64,000 nucleotides of DNA from Astrocystis sublimbata (Eukaryota > Ascomycota > Sordariomycetes > Xylariales > Xylariaceae), in contig JAJNNY010000012.1 of NCBI GenBank assembly GCA_022453515.1, positions 372,001 to 436,000 on the forward strand. The letters are read 5' to 3'. Position numbers and translations under genes: made by a program. The notes under the pieces were generated by a model. That model ran no database searches, had not been told where the DNA came from, and was given only the letters and a program-made list of their open reading frames with translations. How positions within the stretch are numbered: position 1 is the first letter of the stretch; each line of letters begins with the position of its first letter. Below, in pieces: positions 1-9,792 of the stretch.

Positions 1-1
1 A

Positions 2-2983
2 AGAAGCTTAACGCATCAAGAAATCGATGCTGTTCTTGATCATATCGTCAACCAATATGAATCGGACTGGCGAATTGAGAAGATGCAGAGACTGCGATAT
101 AAAGCACTTTCGACGTGGAGACATTTGCATAAAGCTCCTATTTATATTCGCAAGCTTTCGCAGGATATACAAGCACTCGATGGACGAATCACGGCGATGC
201 GGTGCGGGATTCTCACGGCAGGCCCTTGGTACTCAAAGCTCGATGTCACTCGCGCTGCTGCAAACATCCAGCCTTCCATTCGAGACCGCATGAAGACGAG
301 ATGGTTATTACATCTGGCAACTCGGAAGGACGAGCCCGCGAGCAGCTCACCCGCCTCGCGATATCCTGAAGAGAGCAAGACCGGCGGTCAAAGGACGGAG
401 ACAGATAATACTGATACAGGAGAGGACTTGGATAGTGACTCCGATTACGCATTACATGGGAAACGAGAATACAGCAATCAAACGGAGCCGCGAAACTATA
501 CACTCATTATTATCAGTGACGATGAAACTGACACTATCAATCCATCTTTGCCGGCCTCCGAAGCCCTGCTTCCAGAGGTGATGGAGCTTTCTGATGACGA
601 CCACAACAATGAGGAAGCTTTAACCCGAGACCCAGCACCCGCAACACCTCATCCCAAGAGTCCTGATGGCCGAGACGTGGACACTGAGTTTGGTGGTCAG
701 TATGCCAACCGGAATATTGCCGAGGACGACTGGGCAAGAGTCTGCAAGTTCTTCCAATGCCCGACATCTACAACAAGCTGGAAGCCACGCGGGCTCGATG
801 TAGAGCTCGACGCATACCAGCTGCACGCGATATGGTGGATGCTAACTCAATGCCCTGTCCGCGGCATTCAGGGTGGCTGCCTAGGAGATGCCATGGGTCT
901 TGGCAAGACCATCGAGGTCTTGTCGACCTTTGCCATCTTCGCTATGATCAAGGCTAGTCATAAAGAAGTGCTCAGTTTTTGGGAAAACGAGGCTATAGCC
1001 GGAGGCCGACAACATCTGCCACGGCACCAGGCCAAAGGCGACGACCGATGCCCCAGCCAGCAAGTGTCGCCTTACCCGACGGAGTGCACTTGCGTCAAAT
1101 CTGGCGAACCTTACAAGATCACGAGACGCATGCCTGCACTGCCAACTATTTGCGTCGTGCCTCCCACGGCTTTGCGTTCCTGGGCGGCCGAATTCTGCAA
1201 AGTTCTTGATAAAGCGCACCCGATAGCCACAAGCCTCACTCTCTCCATTTGGCACAACGACTACGTCAAGGATCAAACGCTATATCATGGACAAGATCGT
1301 GTGCAGATGACCGCAGGGGCTGCTGTTCGACGACTCGATGACGATGGAGAGGTGCATTTGCTTGTTGGGGGTCGGCCGTTATTGAGTAGCTGGCTCTTGC
1401 TAGTCAGTCGGCACAGCGCTACCAAGCTTCATGCCATGTACGATGGACTGAGCAGCCGAATTTACGACGAAAACGGGTATAATGATGAAGTTGTCACTAT
1501 GAACTTGATGGGGGCAGCTTTCGTTTTTTTCGACGAAGCCCACCAGTACAATGGTATGCTGGATAGGCCCACCGATCCCTTTCGATTTTTACGCAGTCTT
1601 CGAGAGACAAGCCTGAAGAAGCCAGCCGCTTTTACCATCTCTGCGTCTATTCCTTTGAGCGGACCGATTTATCTCGCCAACATCGTGGAACATGTTTTGC
1701 ATTGTAGATCCTTACAAGGGCAAGAGGGGCAAATTGGTGGTATTCACGACGCTCAAGATTTGAAGGTAGCCCAGGCAGACTATGAATATGTCATCAGTCA
1801 CCTGGACTGGCTTTCAAACGAAAAAGCCAAGAAATCGATCCAAGCTCGACAAAAGAACCTACACGAGCTTGAAAAGGTGCTTGTGCCCTGTTTGCTAATG
1901 GCTCGCCGCCCGTCGGATTCATTCAGAGGGCAGCCAATCGGGGACGGAAGCCGTGAGATCACTGTAGATCATATCAACTGTCCAATGACGGGTGGCAGCG
2001 CGCAGGACGCCTTTCGACGCATGACAGCCGGGGTGCAAAGCTATGTGCAACGCTTACTGCAGGATCGAAAGCACGAGTGGAGACGGAATGGTCAGACAGG
2101 TCCCGAACCAACTCAGCAGGCCGTCGAGGCTGGTCTATTCGGCAGCGGCGATGACAATAACGTCGCTGCTAGAATGAAACATACCTCGAAAGCGTGGGTC
2201 TGCTTGACCCGTGCAGGAGTGTACCCATTCCTTTCGCACCTCCTAGGTACCGGCTTGGTTCAAGACAGTGCCCTGCATCACATAGTCATCAACGAGCTTG
2301 GGGCCACTGCATGTAGGGAGTACTTCGCAAAGGGCCGTGGTGGAATGGCAAGAGTCCTCGAACAATCCCCGCTGTGGCCACACCGCAAAGAGTTGGCGCG
2401 GCAGTCACCCAAATTCAGCCGACTTCGTCAATTCGTTGATGACATGCTGTCCTACAGAGTACGAGCACCTACCACAGACGACCCTGGTCCAGGAGATGGA
2501 ACAAACATTCGTCACATGATCGTGCTCACACAGTCACCCTCGTCGGCCTTTATTACTTACATGCTCCTAGCCCGTGCGTACACGGAGAATGTCAAAGTGG
2601 TTCTTCTTAATGCCGTGACAAAGAATGAGGCGAGCGCAAGCGATAGCGCGTACGGTAGGAGTCAAATTGTAGACGATCTCAACTCGCCTTGCGATGCTTC
2701 GTCGCCGAACAAGATTATCATTTCGACGTACCGCATCTGTGGAGTGGCGCTGAATCTCCAGCGGGCCAACTACTGTATTATGATGGAGCCAGCCGGGACG
2801 ACGGAGGCTGAAAAGCAGGCGGCGGCAAGGGTCAATCGACGCGGTCAGGAGATGAAACCGGTGACTGCAATGCTCCATGACGAGCACAATTTGGCAGAGT
2901 CACTCAGGCTATCGCGGAGGGCGAACCACGAGCAGATGTTGTCCTGGAGAGAAACGGGCATACCTTGGGAAAGGTTCGTGTGA
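2..2983 (+). CDS. SNF2-family helicase, 5'-partial
   Basis: Single open frame carrying both lobes of a SNF2/SF2 DNA-dependent ATPase. The first in-frame ATG is at 83, but the frame stays open to the left edge and its 27 upstream codons read like protein, so the true start lies outside the window. Numbering from the ATG, an acidic, low-complexity N-terminus (about residues 90-200) precedes a Q-like YQLHAIWWM motif, a Walker A DAMGLGKT near residue 271, a DEAH box (FFDEAHQ) near 484, and the motif VI-like AARVNRRGQ near 914. Family knowledge suggests an ATP-driven nuclear chromatin or DNA translocase; the exact subfamily is not clear (no RING finger seen). A second copy of its last ~160 residues lies at 8.5 kb. 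No introns are needed. Confidence 0.85.
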   Translation, partial: RSLTHQEIDAVLDHIVNQYESDWRIEKMQRLRYKALSTWRHLHKAPIYIRKLSQDIQALDGRITAMRCGILTAGPWYSKLDVTRAAANIQPSIRDRMKTRWLLHLATRKDEPASSSPASRYPEESKTGGQRTETDNTDTGEDLDSDSDYALHGKREYSNQTEPRNYTLIIISDDETDTINPSLPASEALLPEVMELSDDDHNNEEALTRDPAPATPHPKSPDGRDVDTEFGGQYANRNIAEDDWARVCKFFQCPTSTTSWKPRGLDVELDAYQLHAIWWMLTQCPVRGIQGGCLGDAMGLGKTIEVLSTFAIFAMIKASHKEVLSFWENEAIAGGRQHLPRHQAKGDDRCPSQQVSPYPTECTCVKSGEPYKITRRMPALPTICVVPPTALRSWAAEFCKVLDKAHPIATSLTLSIWHNDYVKDQTLYHGQDRVQMTAGAAVRRLDDDGEVHLLVGGRPLLSSWLLLVSRHSATKLHAMYDGLSSRIYDENGYNDEVVTMNLMGAAFVFFDEAHQYNGMLDRPTDPFRFLRSLRETSLKKPAAFTISASIPLSGPIYLANIVEHVLHCRSLQGQEGQIGGIHDAQDLKVAQADYEYVISHLDWLSNEKAKKSIQARQKNLHELEKVLVPCLLMARRPSDSFRGQPIGDGSREITVDHINCPMTGGSAQDAFRRMTAGVQSYVQRLLQDRKHEWRRNGQTGPEPTQQAVEAGLFGSGDDNNVAARMKHTSKAWVCLTRAGVYPFLSHLLGTGLVQDSALHHIVINELGATACREYFAKGRGGMARVLEQSPLWPHRKELARQSPKFSRLRQFVDDMLSYRVRAPTTDDPGPGDGTNIRHMIVLTQSPSSAFITYMLLARAYTENVKVVLLNAVTKNEASASDSAYGRSQIVDDLNSPCDASSPNKIIISTYRICGVALNLQRANYCIMMEPAGTTEAEKQAAARVNRRGQEMKPVTAMLHDEHNLAESLRLSRRANHEQMLSWRETGIPWERFV

Positions 2984-3637
2984 GGAATATCTTTGTCATC
3001 ACTTGCTGAGCAGTTGTGTTGGTGTACTGCTGCGTGAGAGATCATTGTGTTGCTATTCCGCGCTTGTCGAGGCTCCACGGCTAGTTGCATATGAAGAACA
3101 AGAACAAAACGAGTGAGGATGGTAACCTAGCTTGGTGTAGTCAACGAACGAGATCAATATGCAGGTCGTGTTTTCCGCTTATCGCGAGCGTGTTACTTGT
3201 GCTCCTGTTCCGCAAAACAATCTTGCCAACTGTCAATGTTCCAGTAGAAAGGGTCATCGTCCATGATGTAGTGTGCCTACGGTGAAGACATCAGGGGCGC
3301 CGAGGATCGGTCAGCGAGATGTGGTTCTTGGCAAGCCGATCGTGTGCATAACTCGTCTACATACGCGCAACCCGTCAGCAGCGAACGGGAGGGGCGGGCG
3401 GGGAGTAGGTGAATGACAACAAGGCAAAGGGACGCGGCACAAACCAGTCAGTAACCAACTCAAGTGCCCGGCGAAGAGACGTGGGTTCGAGAGAGCGTGT
3501 GCAGAGGAGCGTCGATATTGCTCTGTCTAGCTTATTCTAACATAGCGCCGAGGTTTACATGAGCATGCTGTTTCCAGATCCATCGAGGCACGACTTCTAG
3601 CCTCCGGTGACGGTATGTTCAGGCGTCTTTTACATCG
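2984..3637. other. intergenic stretch
   Basis: Downstream flank of the helicase gene. No coding frame, RNA gene or repeat could be supported here. Confidence 0.5.
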
Positions 3638-3862
3638 TTGCCATTTCATCTACTGCTTGGCTGTTTTGTCTTATTGGTTTCTATAGAGGTCTTACACGCT
3701 GCGACTTATTGTTACCCAGAGATTGTTTCCATCATATATGGCGACGTATATGTGATTAACGAGGACGGCGTTACCGAACTCCATCCTACCGGACGGAATT
3801 TTCGCCGCGTTGCCGGACGTTTCAGAATGCTCCAGTTCACATCTTGTTCCATAATGCGTTAA
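3638..3862 (+). CDS. possible small secreted protein (74 aa)
   Basis: Short ATG-started frame whose first ~21 residues look like a signal peptide (MPFHLLLGCFVLLVS, then a small-residue end near ..LHAA). The remaining ~50 residues have no recognised family and only two cysteines. It sits alone between the helicase gene and an opposite-strand hypothetical frame. A chance frame is quite possible; only the signal-like start argues for it. Confidence 0.2.
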   Translation: MPFHLLLGCFVLLVSIEVLHAATYCYPEIVSIIYGDVYVINEDGVTELHPTGRNFRRVAGRFRMLQFTSCSIMR

Positions 3863-4141
3863 GAATATTCCCGTAGCCTACCAATATGTATTGACGGATA
3901 GCAATGATCAAGCCACTTATATGACATAACATATCATTTAACTAGAGAGTATTCGAGGAGGTCTTCTTCCCGAAATGCCGTTATAGAGCGAACCAAAGAT
4001 TGCACCTCAGAACACCCACCATCCTTGTGGTCCGCCACACCCTGAATGCTGTTGCCCCCTTGTAGGTTCGGGAAGATTAACTGCTTAAGCTGATCTGCCA
4101 GCTCATGTTTCCAAATACTAGGTTTAAGTTAGGGCACCTTC

Positions 4142-4540
4142 TCAATAAGTGCCGTAACGGACGTACTGGTCTTGGAGCCAATCGCTAGGCAGTCTTATGA
4201 TCGTCCGACGTAGCCAAGTCTTCAACCACTCCCAATCGTCGACACTGTTTCGGTTTAGGAGGGTGTCTATAATACGAACAAAATAGATGACCCATTTCTC
4301 GCTGTCTTTGGGAGGGATACCATGGCCTGGTGCGCAGTAGCTGCCAGCTCCGAGATCAAGGTCGATCGGTATAGTTTGGAGCTCAAGCAAGAGGCCAGGG
4401 TCGAAGAAACCGGGTGGCCACTCGAAATATAAGTTAATTGTATTTGAGCATACAATGACACGATCGTTATATATGTTCTCGACTCGTTTCAAGCCCCATA
4501 GCTGGATAGCCTTCTGCTGAGCTCGGATATCGTGGTCCAT
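4142..4540 (-). CDS. hypothetical protein (132 aa)
   Basis: Uninterrupted ATG-started frame with balanced composition, rich in Trp, Asp and Leu (for example DDWEWLKTWLRR near residue 103). I do not recognise a family, and there is no signal peptide or membrane segment. It is isolated, convergent with the helicase gene and divergent from the acetyltransferase at 4.9 kb. The composition looks protein-like, but the length alone does not prove coding; it could be a remnant of a longer gene. Confidence 0.3.
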   Translation of the reverse strand: MDHDIRAQQKAIQLWGLKRVENIYNDRVIVCSNTINLYFEWPPGFFDPGLLLELQTIPIDLDLGAGSYCAPGHGIPPKDSEKWVIYFVRIIDTLLNRNSVDDWEWLKTWLRRTIIRLPSDWLQDQYVRYGTY

Positions 4541-4893
4541 GTTTTACACGGATAAGAAGGATAGGTACAAGTGAAATGATGATGAGATATATGGAAATGT
4601 AGTCACGTTGTATAAGGATCGCACTTCCTTCTTCAAGACCACCTAGTTATCGGGTCTATCTATGGCCGTTATATCATACCTCAATTAGCGGCTGCATACA
4701 CGTTGCCTGCGATTTCCTGAATAGGCAAATTTTTGGTCGCAAGGTGCATGCATTGTTAGCGAGCATTTCGTCTCGGCTAACCCACCCCAGTCACCAGGGA
4801 TCCATGTGGGGGCCAACACCAAAGCAGTAAAGGAGCAGTGCCCGCGCCTCCAGGACGGCGGCTTGGCTATCTCCGATCCGGCGACCTCCCGTC
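4541..4893. other. intergenic, divergent promoter region
   Basis: About 350 bp between the minus-strand hypothetical frame and the GNAT gene, presumably holding the GNAT promoter. No specific element was recognised. Confidence 0.4.
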
Positions 4894-5832
4894 ATGGCCA
4901 TCCAACAAGCAAGCCGTCCCGTGGTCCAATTCCTCCCAGAACCCGAAATTATTGTTGTCGAAAGCTATGCGAAGAGCATCCAGCCCAGCACCGAGATGGC
5001 CAAGCAGGTGTACGAGACGTTCCCCGCTAGCGAGCTATCGGACCGTATGCTGGACGAGGCCGCGAAGCTCTTTAACGACCATTACGGCGTCTGGGGGCCC
5101 CAATCGGTCCACGCAGGTGGAGGCTCTACAACCGAACGTTGCACAACACATACTGATATGGTGTGCAGGGAAACGCGTGGAGCTCAGTACCCGTCGGCTC
5201 CGAGAGCAATACGTGCTGGTGAACGCCTCGACTTCGTACACCAGGGTGACCGTCGACGGGCAACTTGCCGGCAATGCTTTCGTCTGCCGATGGGAGCATA
5301 ACGATAGCAACGTCTGCTGGGTCACTCAGTTGGTTGTCCACCAAGATTACCGAGAACGTGGTCTCGCAGGCGGCCTCTTGAGGGCCATACGGAACGACGC
5401 AGACGATGTATATGGCATCATGAGCTCCCATCCAGCTGCCTGTCTAGCTGCCGCCGCTTGTTTCGGCAGTAAGCCCTCCTCTCTTCTGGCCGTGCAAGTT
5501 GGATGCTTACTTGCGTAGTGACCATCGAGAAGGTGTCGCTCGATTTCATCCGCCAGAATGCTAGCACCCTTATGAAAGCGTCGCCTATACCCTATGTCAA
5601 GGATGCGAAGTTATGCGGTCGTCTTTTCGATGTTAACAACATTGACATGGTATCTGGTGTCGACACCGACTTTTTCGTAGATCACGAAGAACCGTTGCAA
5701 GCATTGGACTTGATTCAACAGCAGTGGCTCTGGCCGCTCGGCAACTTACCAGACGGCCATGAGTTCCTGCTGCTTCTACAAGGCAAGCGCCGTCGATCGA
5801 GGTCGCACTCCTCTTCCAGAGTAGGAAGTTAG
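4894..5832 (+). CDS. GNAT N-acetyltransferase (3 exons, 278 aa)
   Basis: Exons 4894-5116, 5169-5468 and 5519-5832. The introns of 52 and 50 nt have GT..AG ends, and removing both gives one frame. The joined protein has a GNAT acetyl-CoA-binding motif: a WVTQLVVHQDYRERGLAGG strand-loop-helix near residue 150, with R-E-R-G-L-A matching the Q/RxxGxG/A pyrophosphate loop. Family knowledge says such proteins move an acetyl group from acetyl-CoA to an amine; the substrate cannot be told. The C-terminus ends in a basic Arg/Ser tail (RRRSRSHSSSR). The start is the ATG in GTCATGGCC. An alternative upstream frame (from about 4838) loses this N-terminus and is not preferred. It lies in the accessory block, next to a TPR-like gene on the same strand. 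Confidence 0.7.
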
Positions 5833-6123
5833 ATTACTTCAAGGACCCAGTAGTCACATGTAATTTTATTTGAGATTGTGCCTCAAGTCACGAGATGGAC
5901 GTCAGTCGTATTTTCATTCAAGACATTTTAAACATATTGATATATCTTTACTTCGCCTCGGAGAACCTATGTGCTATAACCTAATTGCCGCCGTACGGAT
6001 AAACGCTATTCCGCAGCGCGGGGTAGCTCGCACCCTCTCGGCCATAACGAACGTAACCGACAAGACATATATCACAAGAGGAATCACCGAGCTTCTTTAC
6101 ATACTAGGTCAACTATAGCTAAT

Positions 6124-7461
6124 ATGCTCGGAGTGCTCAGATTTTCCAAACAGTGCAAAGTTTGTCGTAAGCGGTATAAGTCAAAGCATACTTGCTATGG
6201 GACGTCACATCGGCCAAAGACTTGTGATCGCCAGACTCTGGTCTGCCTGTCAAGACCAAAACACGGATCAAACGATGAAACTGGACCTAGTCACCCTCTT
6301 CAGTATGCAGCAGGCCTAAATGACCACATATCGTGTCTTGATAGGACTATATCTCAGCGGCAGGCTAGACCTCGAGTGGGTCTTCAAGCCGAACCCTTCC
6401 CCAGATCTTGGGGGTCAGAGCGAGTTTTAGCGCCGGCCCAGGAACTTCGCGTGGACCACAAGCATCTCAAAATACAAGCCAAGATCACTTACCATGAGAG
6501 CATCAAGCTGCGCCTCAGAGGAGATCTTGGCGGCTCTCAACGTGCTATCCAAACCTTTTTATCAAATCTGTACACCTTATCTCGCGGAGCATTATGCGAG
6601 GATCTTATGGCCTTACACCTCTCACAGGCGGTCAACTACGCTTATCAATTTCAATTTTCGGAAGCGCATGACGAGGTCAAGAAGTGCGTACTTATGCGAT
6701 GCGTCACAAATCAACAGGCTGATCTCCTCTGGACCCAGGTGTTCTCTGTCGGCCGTATCATGCGAGGGGAAGGACGTTTTGGAGAGGCCGCAATCTGCTT
6801 CAAGACATGTCTGGAGAGCCCAGGGCTGAACGCAGCTAGGAGATACCTCGTCAAGTCTACATTCGCAGATCTCTGCTGCGAACTGGCTCACCTGGAGTCG
6901 CAGTCCAGCTATCTTCCACTAGCCAAGGCACTTGTAAAGCCCGAAATTCGAAGCCTGCGTCAGTCTTCAGGCCGAGAGCTCAAGGGATATCGACGATTGC
7001 TTCTGTCGGTTATCGAGACTGACATTAGGCAAGGTCAATACGACGATGCCAACATCGCGGTTCAAGAGCTTCTGACTATTTACAGTAAGCTTCAAGAACC
7101 GGATATGGTTGACAGGCTTGGGCATGTGAGAACCGTTATAGCTGCAGCACGCATTGCCTCTGTAGCTGCGCCTCTAAAAGTTACTTCGCAGATTTGGGAG
7201 TCGGCTCTGCAATGCAATAAACAATATAACCCATTCGAAAGGGATGTTTTCACTTGTGGCGTGATCTACCTGTTCCTATACGTTACATGGCACAAGCTGG
7301 GAAATACAGATTCAAGCATGACTTACCTACGCAAAGCAACGCAAGTTTTTCAGAGGCGAAAACGCCAATATTTGATTCCTGGGATGGGCACTTATTTGTT
7401 TCGTCATATCTGTAACGAGGCGTATCTAGTGATAGGGTATTATATAGAGATAGCATGTTGA
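6124..7461 (+). CDS. helical TPR-like protein (445 aa)
   Basis: Single-exon frame. The first ~110 residues are irregular (with a CKVC pair) and may not all be coding. From about residue 115 on, the protein is a run of amphipathic helix pairs typical of tetratricopeptide-like solenoids, for example GRFGEAAICFKTCLES and GQYDDANIAVQELLTIYSK. The end contains a FERDVFTCGVIYLF...PGMGTYLF stretch that I associate, from memory, with fungal TPR-tailed proteins. No catalytic domain is visible, so a protein-interaction role is inferred. It could be the surviving C-terminal part of a larger TPR protein. It follows the GNAT gene by 291 bp on the same strand. Confidence 0.5.
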   Translation: MLGVLRFSKQCKVCRKRYKSKHTCYGTSHRPKTCDRQTLVCLSRPKHGSNDETGPSHPLQYAAGLNDHISCLDRTISQRQARPRVGLQAEPFPRSWGSERVLAPAQELRVDHKHLKIQAKITYHESIKLRLRGDLGGSQRAIQTFLSNLYTLSRGALCEDLMALHLSQAVNYAYQFQFSEAHDEVKKCVLMRCVTNQQADLLWTQVFSVGRIMRGEGRFGEAAICFKTCLESPGLNAARRYLVKSTFADLCCELAHLESQSSYLPLAKALVKPEIRSLRQSSGRELKGYRRLLLSVIETDIRQGQYDDANIAVQELLTIYSKLQEPDMVDRLGHVRTVIAAARIASVAAPLKVTSQIWESALQCNKQYNPFERDVFTCGVIYLFLYVTWHKLGNTDSSMTYLRKATQVFQRRKRQYLIPGMGTYLFRHICNEAYLVIGYYIEIAC

Positions 7462-8457
7462 GATTGGCATACGATATCTCGTCTCCGAACGAAATTGTTA
7501 TCCTCGTGTACCAAATTTGCGGAGTGACACCAGGTTTCCAGTGTGTGTGGGTTTGGATTTGATGATGGTGATGGCGACGGTGCGGGAGGGAGGATAAGGA
7601 TAAGGAGCCGGTGAGAGTGGCTGCCATGGGGGCTACATTAATCATGGTTGTCGATTGACCCACCAAACGGGGCACAGAACGCGGGGCATATAGCGCTAAG
7701 TTACACTGCACGCCCGCCTGCCCTGTATATAATAGACTCCTGCGCTTGTCATATCTCTAGTTAGCGTTTCGTATCTAAGATGGAATCTCGTGTAGCATGA
7801 TATTAGCCGTTTGAAGGTCGTGACGGGGATGCAAAGGCTGGCGCATATTATGCAGCTACTGAAGGTTATAGCGCTACTAGCCGGCCAATGGGCCGGCTCG
7901 TACTCCAAGAAGAGATCCGATATTGATGTAAGGAAACCGTAGTGTACCTCTGAGATCCGATAAGCGCCAAACTTATCAAGTCTCCAAGCAAACCGCCTGA
8001 TAACAAAACGCGTCGTATATCGCGTTTATTTATGCACGGATACCTAAAAGATCAGACTAATACGTCTGTAGCCTAATAAGGATAGGTCGTATTCCGAGGA
8101 CCCGTAAACAGCCACCCAATATGGATAGCCTCCATCTAGGCCAATATTACTGAATTAACTATATGCTTAGGATAGTTCCGCTCTCCTTGCAGCTATTAGA
8201 TTAAAAGAGAAAGAGTAGTACGTCATTCGAATAATTTGCATTGCCGTGCCTCGCATATGCGCATTGAAGCATAAGGAGGGTGTTTTAGAGGCGAGACTAG
8301 TGCTAAGAGTGGCACTACTTGGTGCGGGCTTGAAGACTGTCGAGGGCGAAGGGGAGAGGGGGGCGTAAGAGGGTGTCGGAACTACCGACAGTGTCTGTCA
8401 GAAATAGGCGATTGTTGTTCAATTGACTATATTCATCGTGCGTTGTATGAAGGTGTT
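7462..8457. other. intergenic, partly AT-rich
   Basis: Roughly 1 kb with many stops in all frames and AT-rich patches (about 7.9-8.25 kb). No gene, RNA or long repeat is supported. Confidence 0.5.
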
Positions 8458-8478
8458 GAGACGCGGTGACCGCGTCTC
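8458..8478. repeat. 21-bp near-perfect palindrome
   Basis: Two 10-bp arms, GAGACGCGGT and ACCGCGTCTC, around a single central G. It lies about 12 bp before the point where similarity to the helicase gene begins, so it may mark the breakpoint of the duplication. No function is known. Confidence 0.7.
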
Positions 8479-8489
8479 TCGGTAGTCCG

Positions 8490-8981
8490 CGAGATGCAAC
8501 GAACATCCGCCACATGATAGTGCTCACGCAGTCACCTTCGTTAGCCTTCATCGCCTACATGCTCCTCGTCCACACGTACAGAGAAAATGTCGAGGTGGCC
8601 ATGTTCAATGCTGCGACAAAGAATGATGCGAGCGCCAGCGATAACGGGTACGGTCGGAATCAGATTCTGGATGACCTCAACTCGCCGTGTGGTCAGTCAT
8701 CCCCGAACAAGATCACCATCTCGACATACCGGATCTGCGGGGTGGCGCTCAATCTCCAGAGAGCGAACTACTGCGTCATGATGGAGCCGGCGGGCACAAC
8801 TGAAATTGAAAGACAAGCGGCGGCGAGGGTCAATCGGCGAGGGCAGGAGTTGCGACCCGTGACGGCGATGCTCTACAACGAGCATAACTTTGTCGAGTCG
8901 CTTCGCCTCTCGCGGAGGGCGAATCATGAGGCGATGCTCTCGTGGAAGGAAAATGGAATCCCCTGGGATAAATTCATGTAA
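8490..8981 (+). pseudogene. truncated paralogue of SNF2 helicase C-lobe
   Basis: About 160 codons that match the last ~160 codons of the helicase ending at 2983, from TNIRHMIVLTQSP to the stop. I count about 34 differing residues, so roughly 79% identity. It keeps the motif VI-like AARVNRRGQ and the C-terminal SLRLSRRANHE, but lacks Walker A, DEAH and everything N-terminal. Similarity starts abruptly at GAGATG near 8490. The first in-frame ATG is 8514 (MIVLTQSP). Many base differences are at third positions and no stop interrupts it, so the source copy was under selection. Most likely a non-functional fragment. A short expressed protein cannot be excluded. Confidence 0.75.
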
Positions 8982-9792
8982 TAAGTCATTATATTGCCTG
9001 CGAGCGGTATGGCCCTCTTTCTGTGAGAAGCTGTTATGCCTCTATGTCTATTGGCAGAAGCATTGCTGTTTATCTAGAGCTAAAGAACTAATGATATGAA
9101 AAAGTTCACTACTTTGTAATGACCAATGGGCTATTAATTCACGTATGAAAAATGTCTAGCCTACTACGGCTCTTTGTTAACTTTTAACTGTATGCCATGT
9201 GAGGCCTTCATTTAATTGATTACGAAGTTGTGACCTAATTATAATAGCTTTGCCTCCACGTTGCTTTCGATGCCCAAGGTGCCTACTGCTTTAGCAAGAT
9301 ATTCAGAGTCCAAACTTCTTTGCTTGAGACTCGAGATAGCGCTCATGTCCTTCGGTTAGTAATGAGCGGATAGAATTCAGGACCCTTTCGATCTCGATTT
9401 GTAGAACCGGCCATACCTGCAAGCGATAGCAAGATAGGTAATAGGCACATAGGAGGGGGGCGACGGGATTGCGGGCTAACACTGGCATCCTTACTATGTT
9501 CTCTAGAATTAACTCCGCCTTCTCCTAATTGAAACACATTAACCCTCTCTTTATTATGTCTACTATGATAAACCTAAACAAAAGTCCCTGTTTAGCTAAC
9601 TGGAATAGACCGTTCCTGCTACTAAAACGATCAACACCTTTCTCTTCCCCTCTTTCCCCCCCTTCGAAATGCTAGCTAGCCACCTGCTATAGTCGCAAGG
9701 CGCACAACACTAAGTCTGGCGGGCTATGCCATAAAGGATAACTTATATAGAAATAGCAACCAAACGACCTATCAGCCATAGGTGGGTTACTC
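8982..9792. other. intergenic
   Basis: About 0.8 kb between two convergent units (the helicase fragment and the kinase). Frames here are short and uninformative; nothing else was recognised. Confidence 0.5.

Noticed and set aside
5870..6118. 82-aa frame between the GNAT and TPR-like genes
   Set aside because: Short, no recognisable composition or motif, and lies in the 3' flank of the GNAT gene.
1..8981. Helicase duplication considered as part of a transposon (Helitron or other)
   Set aside because: No terminal repeats, target-site duplications, transposase or Rep motif were found around either copy.
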